Shown here: in pieces, positions 1 through 7,912 of the stretch
Position numbering within the stretch: the first letter of the stretch is position 1
How the letters are laid out: each line of letters begins with the position of its first letter
Virus record (IMG/VR): IMGVR_UViG_3300035663_000070
Location: 1 to 30,499 of that record
Length of the DNA stretch: 30,499 bases
Strand: one strand, 5' to 3'
Source of the DNA: a virus
Notes under the pieces: model-generated
What the model was told of the DNA's origin: nothing
The model's input: the letters and a program-made list of their open reading frames with translations, nothing else
Database searches by the model: none
Program-made: the position numbers and the translations under genes

Positions 1-1278
1 ATCAAGCCATCCAACTTGCTTTTCTGTTGCCTGAAGAATACCAGTCACAGATTGACCGAGGCGACCATTCTTGTGAACAATAGTGTTTGTCTTCTCGTAT
101 GGATATGAAAGCCTTGTAATTTGTTTCTGAACCATATACAGGAGTCTTGAAATCTCAAGCATTTGAGCCAATGACTCAATGTTTGGCAAAAAGATTGTAG
201 AGAGGTTACAAGATTCACCATCTGATAACGCAATTTCTGCGCATGGATTAAATCCTTCAACTGTTGGATCTGGTGACTTCTCACCCAATCTTCCATATGT
301 TCTTGCCATCTTTCTGTTTAGCAAACCGTATGGTTCACCAGTCCCGTCATAACCCTTCCAGAATTCTGGAACAATTTCATCATAGGAGTCTGCGTAAATA
401 CTGTTATTGCTATTTGATCTCCAAGCTGGAACATTACCGCTTCCCCAGTTTTTTGCACGAAGGAATAGCATGTCATCAGGATCGCCAATAGCAATCTGTG
501 CTGAACGGCGTGAAGAGCCAGAAATTACGATACGACCAATGATGTTGCAAATATCCAACACATCAATTGAACGAAGTTTTTTCCCAACACGATTATCAAG
601 AACTTTGCCAATATCAACAAGACCCTCTACGAGAGCTCCTGGACCAGAGGCAATACCACCAAATGTCTTTAGTGGTGCTCCATACTCACGAATAAGAATT
701 GTTGAGTATGTAAAGGATTTTCCAGTAACAAAATAAGATTCAAGAACCTTGTGGAGAAGTTCTCTCCAGCCCTGTCTTGAGTCTGGAACAATGAAGTCAG
801 CATCTGCTGTTCTTTCTGCTGTAATGTAATTGACTTTTTTAATCTTTGGCAGATCATGAATCTTTGAGCGCTCAACAGAAAAGCCAACACCACCACCAAG
901 CATCAAGTAATCAAACAAGAGTTCAAAGTCTTCAATCTTTTCAATGTTTGTATAAAAACAATTGTTAAGTGAAGTTCCAGAAAACTTACTTACAAGAGGT
1001 GTACCGAGCTGCCAGAGGGCTCTGCCAGAGACTGAGCACCTAAGATTAAACATGTGATCAAATAGTTTCTCTGCTTCTTCCTGAGAGAAAGGAACTCCGA
1101 TTTCAATAGCGCCATCAATAATTCTTTTTATAGTTTGAACCCAAGACTCTGTTGAGTCAGTTCCTTCAATCTTGCGACTGTATGTCCTAAGGAACACAAC
1201 CTCTCCAAGTCCACCAAAACCCCAAGGCGGGGTCTTTGAACCATAACTAGCAATAAAATCATTTGACAACAGCGACAT
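1..1278 (-). CDS. nrdJ: Class II (adenosylcobalamin-dependent) ribonucleoside-triphosphate reductase, N-terminal part
   Basis: Reduces ribonucleotides to deoxyribonucleotides with a B12-derived thiyl radical, supplying DNA precursors. The frame is open for 426 codons from the ATG to the window edge, so the C-terminus is missing. Visible family features are SVSGRALWQLGT near residue 90, the NNCFYTN segment with the first redox cysteine, the glycine-rich LGGGVGFSVE, SGSSRRSAQIAIGD, and FNPCAEIALSDGESCNLS, where the Cys of NPC is the thiyl-radical position. There is no N-terminal ATP cone. The closest pattern is the monomeric RTPR type, which needs no NrdB partner. A GGAGG Shine-Dalgarno at 1286-1290 fixes the start. 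Class assignment is from motif memory, not a search. Confidence 0.88.
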   Translation of the reverse strand, partial: MSLLSNDFIASYGSKTPPWGFGGLGEVVFLRTYSRKIEGTDSTESWVQTIKRIIDGAIEIGVPFSQEEAEKLFDHMFNLRCSVSGRALWQLGTPLVSKFSGTSLNNCFYTNIEKIEDFELLFDYLMLGGGVGFSVERSKIHDLPKIKKVNYITAERTADADFIVPDSRQGWRELLHKVLESYFVTGKSFTYSTILIREYGAPLKTFGGIASGPGALVEGLVDIGKVLDNRVGKKLRSIDVLDICNIIGRIVISGSSRRSAQIAIGDPDDMLFLRAKNWGSGNVPAWRSNSNNSIYADSYDEIVPEFWKGYDGTGEPYGLLNRKMARTYGRLGEKSPDPTVEGFNPCAEIALSDGESCNLSTIFLPNIESLAQMLEISRLLYMVQKQITRLSYPYEKTNTIVHKNGRLGQSVTGILQATEKQVGWLD

Positions 1279-1351
1279 CTACATACCTCCAAAAGTAAGA
1301 ACAACTAGTTTAGACGCTGAGCATAGCAGAGTCAAAGATTAGTACTTAGGA

Positions 1352-2365
1352 CTACGACAAAGAATTTTGATAAAAATCAAAACGATTCAAAATTTTATCA
1401 GCAACCGATGACCAAGACCACTCAGAGTGAATAATCCTTGCTGATTTAAGAGCATACTTTTTAAAGTCATCATACTCATTTACAACATTCTCCATTAAGT
1501 CAAGGAGTTGTTGGAAATTTGGGCTTGCCCATTCTCCAGTGTCACAATCATAGAGATGATCTTGCCAATCAGCTTTTACAAAACTAGCCTCAAGAGGAAT
1601 ACCGTATTTTGCAAAATCAGCACAACCAGTTAGGTTTGTGACAATTGTTGGTAGACCAGTTGCAATTGCTTCAAAAGGAATCATTCCAAAACCTTCACCC
1701 ATTGTTGGATAAACCATACAATGACATTTGTGATACAAAGATACTAAATCCTCTGTACTAAAATTATCTGGGATTCCAAGGATTTGAGGATGATTATAAG
1801 CTGGTACAAGTTGATCGTTAACATAACATTCTGCATAGCAGAACTTGTTATACTTTAGAACAAGTTGAAAATCCTCATTGCCATCATATAGCTCAAGAAA
1901 AGCATCAACAACCATTTGTGCGTTTTTTCTTTTTGAATCTCCACCAACATGTAAGAAGTTAAACTTACCAGTTAGCTCTCTTTCAAGTATAGAAAATTCT
2001 GGAGAGATACCGTGAGGAATAGTAAATACATTTGCATTAACATTATGTTTAATATAAATATCTCTGATGAAATCAGATGTAGCCCAGACTTCATCGCACT
2101 TGCGCATGTTGTCAATCCAGTGTGGAGGGATCTTGGTTGATTCCCAGGGGGTGTAACCAATATTGTATTTTGACTTCATCTGGTAATAAGTTGGGGGGCA
2201 GAAGTTAATGTGATATGGGATGTCTTCTCTTGTGTAAAAGACAGCGCATTCTTTTTCCTGCAAAGCTTTGATTGTAGAAAGGGCAGCGTTGTAGTAACCC
2301 TGGCTATACCAAGTGTCACCAGATGCATCCATATGATTTAAACTAAACCAGCTAATTTTTTTCAT
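1352..2365 (-). CDS. GT-B fold glycosyltransferase, family 4-like
   Basis: 337 residues. The C-terminal half has the classic GT4 donor-site pattern: KFNFLHVGGDSKRKN opens the second Rossmann-like domain, followed by LVSLYHKCHCMVYPTMGEGFGMIPFEAIATGLPTIVTNLTG, in which GEGFG plus the downstream E binds the nucleotide-sugar. The N-terminal part contains GYTPWESTKIPPHW, seen in many phage and bacterial GT4 enzymes. It would transfer a sugar from an NDP-sugar; the acceptor (DNA, virion protein or host glycan) cannot be told. It lies eight bases after the small gene 2374-2613 and about 75 bases upstream, in transcription order, of the ribonucleotide reductase, so the three may share a transcript. 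Confidence 0.82.
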   Translation of the reverse strand: MKKISWFSLNHMDASGDTWYSQGYYNAALSTIKALQEKECAVFYTREDIPYHINFCPPTYYQMKSKYNIGYTPWESTKIPPHWIDNMRKCDEVWATSDFIRDIYIKHNVNANVFTIPHGISPEFSILERELTGKFNFLHVGGDSKRKNAQMVVDAFLELYDGNEDFQLVLKYNKFCYAECYVNDQLVPAYNHPQILGIPDNFSTEDLVSLYHKCHCMVYPTMGEGFGMIPFEAIATGLPTIVTNLTGCADFAKYGIPLEASFVKADWQDHLYDCDTGEWASPNFQQLLDLMENVVNEYDDFKKYALKSARIIHSEWSWSSVADKILNRFDFYQNSLS

Positions 2366-2373
2366 TAAAGGTG

Positions 2374-2613
2374 TTACTCTTTTTCATTCTCCAGAACAGT
2401 TTTGTCTGATGACATAGACAAACATTTTACACCTTTTTGGATCAGCTCGTTGGCTGTTTCTTCAGATATTTCCACACTAATTGGCATGTTAGTAAAAACA
2501 CACCTAGTTGCTGCAAGATAGAAGTCGTCAAACTTGACCACACTGATGTGGTCGGGGTCAATAATTGCAGCAGGACCATAATCATCCGACTCAACAATAG
2601 CAATGATCTGCAT
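2374..2613 (-). CDS. Small acidic protein of unknown function
   Basis: 79 residues, no family recognised. The start has a usable ribosome site (AAGGTAGAAGT before ATG). The sequence alternates short hydrophobic stretches (MQIIAIVES, AAIIDPDHISVVKF) with an amphipathic C-terminal segment, SEETANELIQKGVK, and looks like a small alpha/beta domain. It is the first gene of the minus-strand block that continues into the glycosyltransferase and the ribonucleotide reductase. It faces the plus-strand block across an AT-rich intergenic region. Confidence 0.6.
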   Translation of the reverse strand: MQIIAIVESDDYGPAAIIDPDHISVVKFDDFYLAATRCVFTNMPISVEISEETANELIQKGVKCLSMSSDKTVLENEKE

Positions 2614-2809
2614 ACTTCTACCTTATCACCTTTTCCATTTGGAACATAGTGTCCGTATGCTTAGTATACCAAGTATATAAGTATATATAGTTTATAAGTA
2701 TATTAGTATGCTAGGTTTACCCGCATGCCCGCATGCGAAGCATATCATGAATTCTGAGAAAAAGTTTGCGCAAATGATTTTTTTTTAATTTTTCTGATAT
2801 GCTCTCTAC
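2614..2809. promoter_or_regulatory. Divergent AT-rich promoter region with short repeats
   Basis: This gap separates the minus block (starting 2613) from the plus block (starting 2810), so promoters for both should lie here. It holds a run of AGTATA/TAGTATAC-type repeats between about 2658 and 2712, then a tandem CCCGCATG pair whose GCATGC palindromes overlap. A TGATATGCT element ending about 12 bases before the 2810 ATG is a reasonable extended -10 for the plus strand. No strong -35 is visible. The repeats could be operator half-sites; that is inference. Confidence 0.45.
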
Positions 2810-3034
2810 ATGTCAAATTTTATATTCTGGGCAATCTGGTTAACTATATCCGCTCTTGGAGTAAAATACTCTGCGGACAAGCTACTTAATGAAAGCATTA
2901 CTTTTCAAACAAGCATTATACTTATGCTTATTTACCAATGGATTAGGTTTGCTAAACCATTAGATAAAACTAATAACGATAAAGCTAAAACACTACCTCC
3001 ACCAAATACAGTTAATAGAAATAAGCGTAAATGA
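2810..3034 (+). CDS. Small membrane protein
   Basis: 74 residues. FIFWAIWLTISALGV (about residues 4-18) and a second stretch, SIILMLIYQWIRF (about 35-47), look like two membrane segments. They are followed by a lysine/proline-rich tail ending in NRNKRK, presumably cytoplasmic. No family recognised. It is the first gene of the plus-strand block, and its stop overlaps the next start in an ATGA arrangement, so the two are probably translationally coupled. Confidence 0.65.
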   Translation: MSNFIFWAIWLTISALGVKYSADKLLNESITFQTSIILMLIYQWIRFAKPLDKTNNDKAKTLPPPNTVNRNKRK

Positions 3035-3309
3035 GAATAACTAGTTTTAACTCTGATATTAATCTAGAAGATATTGAGTCTCTCCAGATTATAATTAAGG
3101 CTGTGCCTTTTGAAGATAGTTATGTACCAGCATTTGTTATAATGTCTCCAGAAGATAAATATGAAATGACAATTGATGAACTTAACTCTTTGATGGATGG
3201 CATAGAAATAGCAAGAAACAAAGTTGATGAAATCATTACATATATTTTAAGAAAAAAAATATTTAATGAAAATGGAGAAGATAGATATGATTTTGGGACA
3301 GATAATTAA
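3031..3309 (+). CDS. Hypothetical protein
   Basis: 92 residues, unknown. It starts inside the stop of the upstream membrane-protein gene (ATGA). It contains acidic and amphipathic stretches, such as MTIDELNSLMDGIEIARNK, that predict a helix after a short beta-rich N-terminus. It overlaps the next gene's start by about two dozen bases. Its coding nature is supported by the tight overlaps and by codon use like its neighbours. Confidence 0.6.
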   Translation: MRITSFNSDINLEDIESLQIIIKAVPFEDSYVPAFVIMSPEDKYEMTIDELNSLMDGIEIARNKVDEIITYILRKKIFNENGEDRYDFGTDN

Positions 3310-3574
3310 AGACTTCCCGTATCCGACAAGAACATGTCCATACTGTAATAAAAATCTAGTTGTTGTTAATGCAGTGCATTGGCATGAAGATAGATATCAA
3401 TATAAAGCTCTTTATTTTTGCTCTTATGCTAAATGCCCTGTTTATGACGAAGGTGCTAAGAAAGCATATGCAAGAATCGTATACTCATCCGAAGATGCTG
3501 CCGCTTACTTCTGGAGGGTACAAATCCCAGTCCAGCGCTGGGAGCAGGCTGATGTTGTGAGCATTTATGAATAG
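3287..3574 (+). CDS. Small zinc-ribbon-like protein
   Basis: About 95 residues from the ATG at 3287, chosen because GGAGAAG sits just upstream. ATGs at 3266 and 3272 are also in frame but lengthen the overlap with the previous gene. It has CPYC near the N-terminus and CSYAKC about 30 residues later, a four-cysteine layout expected to bind one zinc. Histidines (HWHED) lie between the pairs. Function unknown; phage zinc ribbons of this size often bind nucleic acid or other proteins. Confidence 0.65.
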   Translation: MILGQIIKDFPYPTRTCPYCNKNLVVVNAVHWHEDRYQYKALYFCSYAKCPVYDEGAKKAYARIVYSSEDAAAYFWRVQIPVQRWEQADVVSIYE

Positions 3575-3593
3575 CATGGTAAAATTGTAGATT

Positions 3594-4424
3594 ATGTCAG
3601 TAAATAACAACCCTGAAAATACTCTGTCAGAAGAGGAAATTGAATACGCAATTAAATCATTGAAAGAATGGTTTAAAGAAAAATGGGTTGATATTTCAAG
3701 ACCAAAAGCTGGTGGTGGATTTGAGCCATGTGGTCGTGCAGACGCAGAGTCTGGTAAGTACCCAAAATGTGTCCCTGCCTCAAGAGCAGCAAGAATGACA
3801 CCAGAGCAGATTCGTTCTGCAGTGCAGAGAAAACGAAGAGCTGAGTCTACTGAAACTAGAGAGGACAAGAAACCAATTAATGTTTCAACAGATGTAGAAA
3901 AAGCAACAAGAAATGTTCCAACCAACCCAGCGCTATATGCAAGGGTTAAAGCTGAAGCGAAAGCTAAGTTTGATGTTTACCCATCTGCCTATGCAAATGC
4001 TTGGTTGGTTCGTGAGTATAAAAAAAGAGGTGGAGGTTATAGAACAGTGAGTAAAGCGTTTGATATTTCAAAAATTGCTGAAGATCTTGCAGAAGAAGAG
4101 GCAGCTCTTGCTGATGCCTTAGTAACAATTGCCAGGAAATTTGGAAAGTTTAATGAAGACGAAACTGGCATTTGGGCTGGCTATGAAAGTGCAGAAGAAA
4201 ATGATGTTAAAGATATTGGTGTAAAGTGTGCAAACTGCGTTTTGTATGAAAAAAATGGAGTGTGCATGATAATTGCCCAAAAAGTTGAAGATGAAGGAAT
4301 GTGCAGATTTGCCATTATTCCAGATGGAGTCGTAACTCCAGAAGGGGATGATGACATGGAAGAAGAAATGGATAAAAATGTCGGAATCAGCATTGCTGAT
4401 GAGGTTATAAAAAATTTACTATGA
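3594..4424 (+). CDS. DUF5872-like multidomain phage protein
   Basis: 276 residues. Residues about 33-75 (WVDISRPKAGGGFEPCGR through YPKCVPASRAARM and MTPEQIRSAVQRKRR) match the DUF5872 pattern known from phages and viruses. A second related stretch, NPALYARVKAEAKAKF with a following GGGYR, is near 112-150. A third segment near 208-245 has four cysteines (VKCANCVLYEKNGVC ... GMCRFAIIPDG), a possible metal or disulfide site. The C-terminus is acidic. No Shine-Dalgarno is obvious. The DUF has no assigned function known to me; a role in virion assembly or packaging is only a guess. Confidence 0.7.
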   Translation: MSVNNNPENTLSEEEIEYAIKSLKEWFKEKWVDISRPKAGGGFEPCGRADAESGKYPKCVPASRAARMTPEQIRSAVQRKRRAESTETREDKKPINVSTDVEKATRNVPTNPALYARVKAEAKAKFDVYPSAYANAWLVREYKKRGGGYRTVSKAFDISKIAEDLAEEEAALADALVTIARKFGKFNEDETGIWAGYESAEENDVKDIGVKCANCVLYEKNGVCMIIAQKVEDEGMCRFAIIPDGVVTPEGDDDMEEEMDKNVGISIADEVIKNLL

Positions 4425-4461
4425 TATGCTAGTTAGTATATCTTTAATACAAGGAGAATAT

Positions 4462-4842
4462 ATGAAAGACAATATGAAGAAAATGGTCTCTGACCACAAC
4501 TCAATGAAGTCTTGGCACGAAACTGCTGCAAAAACTGCCGCAGAACAAATGCAAGATCACATTAAGGCTGCCGCATGGCATAATTCGCAAGTTGATATTA
4601 TCAAGGGAATGATTAATGAAGTTCCTCTTGATCCAGAAAAGAAGGTAAGTTCAGTCCCAACAGCTGGTTCTGCATCAACACCAACATCTGGTGCTGGAAA
4701 GACATCAGGCACAAAAGAAGTCCCTCTTGACCCAAAAACAGTTAAGAAGAGCGATCTTGTTACGGCACTCTCTTCTTTTGAAGAAGAGTTTGGTAAGTTT
4801 GATATGTCAGTAGAGGATATTGCAAGCTTTCTGCTTGCATAA
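4462..4842 (+). CDS. Hypothetical protein with duplicated EVPLDP motif
   Basis: 126 residues from the ATG at 4462, chosen because AAGGAG at 4451-4456 sits at proper distance; the upstream ATG at 4426 lacks a ribosome site. The N-terminal 50 residues are helical and rich in H, K, A and Q. A Ser/Thr/Gly/Ala-rich linker is flanked on each side by EVPLDP, and a C-terminal acidic helix ends in EDIASFLLA. The preceding DUF5872 gene carries a similar ALVTIARKFGKFNEDE-type segment, so the two may interact or share a domain. Function unknown. Confidence 0.68.
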   Translation: MKDNMKKMVSDHNSMKSWHETAAKTAAEQMQDHIKAAAWHNSQVDIIKGMINEVPLDPEKKVSSVPTAGSASTPTSGAGKTSGTKEVPLDPKTVKKSDLVTALSSFEEEFGKFDMSVEDIASFLLA

Positions 4843-4854
4843 TAGTGAGGGTTG

Positions 4855-5097
4855 ATGGAAGCCGTAACTGTTGCTCTAATTGCTGCTGTCGGGGGAATCC
4901 TGGTAGCTTTGGTACAAAAAGGAAGAGTGGAAAACAAAAACGATCATGGCGTAGTCGCTTCTTTACTAATGGATCTTCATAATGATGTTGAGGTTGTAGA
5001 AAACAAACTTGATAAACACATTGAATCACACAATCCAAAACAAGAAACAAAGCCAGTAACAACTAAAGCTGTTAAAAAAGTATCAACTAAAAAATAA
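4855..5097 (+). CDS. DUF2746-like small membrane protein (holin candidate)
   Basis: 80 residues from the ATG. One membrane segment (TVALIAAVGGILVALVQ) is followed by GRVENKNDHGVVASLL and a coiled coil with ...KLDKHIESH, then a lysine-rich tail. The layout of an N-terminal membrane helix, a short N-x-x-DHG segment and a coiled coil closely resembles the DUF2746 proteins of actinophages, which often lie near lysis genes and are sometimes called holins. No endolysin is adjacent here, so a lysis role is inference. It is the last gene before a strong hairpin. Confidence 0.65.
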   Translation: MEAVTVALIAAVGGILVALVQKGRVENKNDHGVVASLLMDLHNDVEVVENKLDKHIESHNPKQETKPVTTKAVKKVSTKK

Positions 5098-5101
5098 ATT
5101 T

Positions 5102-5175
5102 AAACGGGCATCTTCAGGTTTATAGTATTCCGAAAGGTTATTATAAATGTGTGAGGATGCCCGTTTTTATTTTTA
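5102..5175 (+). terminator. Terminator-like nested stem-loop
   Basis: A perfect 11-bp inverted repeat (AAACGGGCATC at 5102-5112 with GATGCCCGTTT at 5156-5166) closes a 43-nt loop and is followed by a T-rich tract. Inside the loop, TTTATA pairs with TATAAA around CCGAAAGG, a GNRA-type tetraloop. It follows the 4855 gene directly and fits a transcription terminator. The internal helix makes it more elaborate than usual, so it could also be a processed RNA end. Confidence 0.7.
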
Positions 5176-5247
5176 AAATAATCATTTATCCCGTTGATTT
5201 TGTTTTCTAAAAATGATAGTCTCTTCATACCTAGAGAAAGGCTATAC

Positions 5248-5703
5248 ATGTCAGAAGAAAACATCAACGAAGAAGATTCTGGATTTACTGCAACAAAAGA
5301 GTTCAGTGTAATTTTTGACAAGCTTATTGGCTTGATCCCAGTCTCAGACCACAGAGAAGCCGCTTCTGTTATTTACGGTCATTATAAAGGTTGGTCTCCA
5401 TCAAAGACCATCAAGTATTACAACATTGATGAAAAATCATATTCAACATACGCTGAGCTTTTTAAGTTCAAAGAAAAGGTGGTAAATCAAGTGAGTGGAA
5501 GAAAGTCAAAGCAAGATAATATCGTTAGTTTCCTTAGTGGAAATGTTGGTAAGGTTATTACACCTGTGCAGCTTGCAACAGATGTAGAAATCTCACTTCC
5601 AACTTTTTACAACTTCTACAATGCAAATCGTTCTTACTTCAAGAAGGTAAAGCGTGGACATTTTGAAATTGTAGATCCAAAGGTTGAGCGAGCAAATAGC
5701 TAA
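5248..5703 (+). CDS. Probable winged-helix/HTH DNA-binding protein
   Basis: 151 residues from the ATG at 5248, preceded by GAGAAAGG. The ORF extends upstream to 5194, but without a ribosome site and through the likely promoter region. A helical N-terminal region (REAASVIYGHYKGWSPSKTIKYY) looks like a helix-turn-helix. The C-terminal third (GKVITPVQLATDVEIS, LPTFYNFYNANRSYFKKV and KRGHFEIVDP) has the order of helices and the basic wing expected of a winged-helix domain. No family name recognised; role as regulator or DNA adaptor is inference. Confidence 0.62.
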   Translation: MSEENINEEDSGFTATKEFSVIFDKLIGLIPVSDHREAASVIYGHYKGWSPSKTIKYYNIDEKSYSTYAELFKFKEKVVNQVSGRKSKQDNIVSFLSGNVGKVITPVQLATDVEISLPTFYNFYNANRSYFKKVKRGHFEIVDPKVERANS

Positions 5704-5705
5704 TT

Positions 5706-6347
5706 ATGGAAAAATTGGTAGTTGTGCGAAATATGAAATCATGGGAATTCTGTGCGGAAGAAGCCGTAAAAGATTTGTTTTGGTTCGTAGACAGGTTTGA
5801 TATAACTGGCATGACTACTGAATGTGGTACCTCTTGGAAATCACGGATGAGTAATTTCTACTGGGATAATTTAAATATTAATTTGTCAGGCGATCATATT
5901 AGTAATATTAAAAACATTATTGATTGGTGCATTGACAATAAGACATGGGAAAGTGATCCGCATTATTACAAAGATAGCAATGAAGATAAGTTAATGTATT
6001 GTCGGCAGTACCATAGCTGGCTGTGGTCAATGATTGGTGCTGCCGCTTTGCATTACTGTAAGATAAATGGTATCTCTTTAGATAAAGAAATGCTTATATC
6101 TACTTTAATTAAAAAACAAAAAGATTATGGTCCAAAAAATATTGAAAGATTTGGTCTTAATGGCTTGACAATCAGATTGCATGATAAAGTTGCAAGATTA
6201 GAAAATCTTTTATCAAAACCAAAAGGAGTTGCTAATGCAGTCTCAGATGAAAGCGTTTATGACACATTGCTTGATATTGGCGGTTATGCTGCGATTGCAT
6301 TGATGTGGATTCGTGGAGAGTTTCTTCTACCAATGGAAACTCCGTGA
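5706..6347 (+). CDS. Nmad1/DUF1599-like protein with extra N-terminal domain
   Basis: 213 residues. The C-terminal half, KKQKDYGPKNIERFGLNG through TIRLHDKVARLENLL to DTLLDIGGYAAIALMW, matches the DUF1599 (nucleotide modification associated domain 1) pattern. These all-alpha proteins, found in phages, are related in fold to MazG-type NTP pyrophosphohydrolases. The N-terminal 100 residues (rich in W, D and N) are not recognised. The likely role is handling of a nucleotide, either in modified-base metabolism or in cleaning up an NTP. Its stop overlaps the next start (GTGA). Confidence 0.7.
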   Translation: MEKLVVVRNMKSWEFCAEEAVKDLFWFVDRFDITGMTTECGTSWKSRMSNFYWDNLNINLSGDHISNIKNIIDWCIDNKTWESDPHYYKDSNEDKLMYCRQYHSWLWSMIGAAALHYCKINGISLDKEMLISTLIKKQKDYGPKNIERFGLNGLTIRLHDKVARLENLLSKPKGVANAVSDESVYDTLLDIGGYAAIALMWIRGEFLLPMETP

Positions 6348-6568
6348 GTAATCAGGCGTGGTCATGGTTGTTAGCAGCTATGGGAATTGTAGGGATGTTT
6401 TTCATTGGTAAGAAAAAATGGGAAGCTTTCCTGTGGATGATCTGTGTAGAGTGTTGCTGGACATACTACGCAGTAATCACAAAGCAATATGGTTTCATAC
6501 TTGGATCATTTGCATATAGTATTGTTTATTTAAGAAACGCTTTTGTATGGAGGAAAAATGACAGATAA
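6344..6568 (+). CDS. Small membrane protein, PnuC-like repeat unit
   Basis: 74 residues from a GTG start that overlaps the previous stop (GTGA); upstream in-frame codons lie deep inside the 5706 gene. Three hydrophobic stretches are visible: WSWLLAAMGIVGMFFIG, AFLWMICVECCWTYYAV and YGFILGSFAYSIVYLRNAF. The last resembles one helix pair of PnuC-type nicotinamide riboside transporters, and small proteins of this kind are common in actinophages. Whether it transports anything is unknown. Confidence 0.62.
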   Translation: MSNQAWSWLLAAMGIVGMFFIGKKKWEAFLWMICVECCWTYYAVITKQYGFILGSFAYSIVYLRNAFVWRKNDR

Positions 6569-6818
6569 TTTTAATGACCCAGAAAAAAATTTTAATCCAT
6601 TTTTTGGAACAATGGAAGTAAATTTTGAGCAATGGATTACTACTGGAATAGATAATGGCTGGATCAGTAGACCAGTGTGTTCAACACATGATGGTGTTCC
6701 AACCACGCATGATGAGGATGTGGAGTGGGAAGAGGGCGGGGATCCATGTATCTACGCTGTTCGCCTATTTGCAGATGATGAAGAAAGAAAAGCTGTACAG
6801 GACAACTGTGGTATATAA
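6558..6818 (+). CDS. Hypothetical acidic protein
   Basis: 86 residues from the ATG at 6558, chosen for GGAGG at 6549-6553. It overlaps the preceding gene by 11 bases. The central part, DNGWISRPVCSTHDGVPTT, with cysteines here and in GGDPCIYAVRLF and DNCGI, resembles a conserved small actinophage protein that I know only as hypothetical. It is strongly acidic. Function unknown. Confidence 0.68.
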   Translation: MTDNFNDPEKNFNPFFGTMEVNFEQWITTGIDNGWISRPVCSTHDGVPTTHDEDVEWEEGGDPCIYAVRLFADDEERKAVQDNCGI

Positions 6819-6819
6819 A

Positions 6820-7311
6820 ATGGCAAGACAGCCTGCGAAAGTTGAAGAGATGGATGCCTGGGTTATTCGCTATGTAAACAAGCTTAAGAATATGATGGGG
6901 TTATCTCACTGGACAATTCTTGTGCAAGCAAAGCCTTGCAGCCCAGATGCACTTGGAGAAACAGAGGTTGTTCATGGTCAACATCTTGCAAAAATGTATT
7001 TACACAAAGACTTCAGGAAAGATACACCAGAAGATGTTCGTGCAACAATCGTTCATGAGTTACTACATTGTCATATGGCAGTAATTGAAGAAGCTGTTAA
7101 TGAAATGCTAAAACCAGATTCAGATGACCAGAAAAGTAAGGCTGTCCATAAAATGGTGACATCTTTGATTGATTACGAGTGTGAAAGAATTATTGACAGT
7201 CTTGCTGAATCAATGGGTAAGTGGATGCCAGTTCCTGATATGCCTAAGCCGAGAGTTCAGAAAAAAATTGTGAAGAAAGTGGTGAAAAAACAGGTGAAGG
7301 GTAAGAAGTGA
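6820..7311 (+). CDS. HExxH zinc metallopeptidase-like protein
   Basis: 163 residues from the ATG at 6820, two bases after the previous stop; longer in-frame versions would run through the upstream gene. HELLH at residues 79-83 inside TIVHELLHCHMAVIEE is a zincin HExxH signature, and the two histidines plus a downstream acidic residue could bind zinc. The tail is a repetitive Lys/Val stretch (KKIVKKVVKKQVKGKK), likely to bind nucleic acid or membrane. SprT-like or minor zincin families are the nearest idea. The substrate is unknown. Confidence 0.7.
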   Translation: MARQPAKVEEMDAWVIRYVNKLKNMMGLSHWTILVQAKPCSPDALGETEVVHGQHLAKMYLHKDFRKDTPEDVRATIVHELLHCHMAVIEEAVNEMLKPDSDDQKSKAVHKMVTSLIDYECERIIDSLAESMGKWMPVPDMPKPRVQKKIVKKVVKKQVKGKK

Positions 7312-7907
7312 TGCAAATTCCAGACAATATGGCTAAGCATATTCAAAAAATATTTGATGGTGAATATGATGTTCCATATGAAAATCCAAATCCAGTAATT
7401 CTAGATATCGGTGGTAATGTTGGTGGTTTTTGTTTATGGGCTAAAAAGCGTTGGGTTAATTCAAAAATCTATTCATATGAACCAATTAAAAAAAATTTTG
7501 AGTATTTAAAAACAAACACAAAAGATCTTGAAAATATCATGGTTATGAATCTTGCAATAGGTTCAAAAACAGAACAAAGAAGAATGTATTATGGAGCTCA
7601 TAATGTTGGTGAGTGCAGTTTTCAACACGGCGCTGAGCAGATTGAAGAAGGCGAAGATGTTTCTGTTATAGCAGCAAGCTTGCTGCCAAAAGCAAACATT
7701 GTGAAAATTGATACCGAAGGTGCTGAGATTGAGATACTAGAAAACATGGTTATCAAACCAGATGTTTATTTGATTGAATATCACTCAGCATATAACAGAA
7801 GAAGAATTGATAATATACTGTATGACTACACTTTAATAGATGCAGATATTGCTCATCCAGACTATGGTATTGTAAAGTATGCTTTATCAAGTAAATTGAT
7901 AGTGTAG
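7311..7907 (+). CDS. FkbM-type SAM-dependent methyltransferase
   Basis: 198 residues. The SAM site VILDIGGNVGGFCLW (residues about 29-43) is followed by the acidic loop YSYEPIKKNFEYL and by the FkbM hallmark VKIDTEGAEIEILENM. The ATG at 7311 shares its A with the previous stop, with AAGGG upstream; an alternative GTG lies three bases earlier. Family members methylate hydroxyls on sugars or small molecules. With the oxygenases nearby and the glycosyltransferase at 1352, it fits a set of genes that modify a glycan, a base or a protein. The substrate is unknown. Confidence 0.82.
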   Translation: MQIPDNMAKHIQKIFDGEYDVPYENPNPVILDIGGNVGGFCLWAKKRWVNSKIYSYEPIKKNFEYLKTNTKDLENIMVMNLAIGSKTEQRRMYYGAHNVGECSFQHGAEQIEEGEDVSVIAASLLPKANIVKIDTEGAEIEILENMVIKPDVYLIEYHSAYNRRRIDNILYDYTLIDADIAHPDYGIVKYALSSKLIV

Positions 7908-7912
7908 AAGTC

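Noticed and set aside
1-1278. An intron or intein in the ribonucleotide reductase gene
   Set aside because: The frame is continuous through the conserved blocks up to the NPCAEI region with no insertion visible; the remainder is outside the window.
3485-3925. 146-codon minus-strand frame across the 3266 and 3594 genes
   Set aside because: It is antisense to the DUF5872-like gene with clear motifs, and has no ribosome site or family features.
4557-5062. Two overlapping minus-strand frames of 100-126 codons
   Set aside because: Antisense to genes with good ribosome sites and a recognisable membrane/coiled-coil protein; low-complexity translations.
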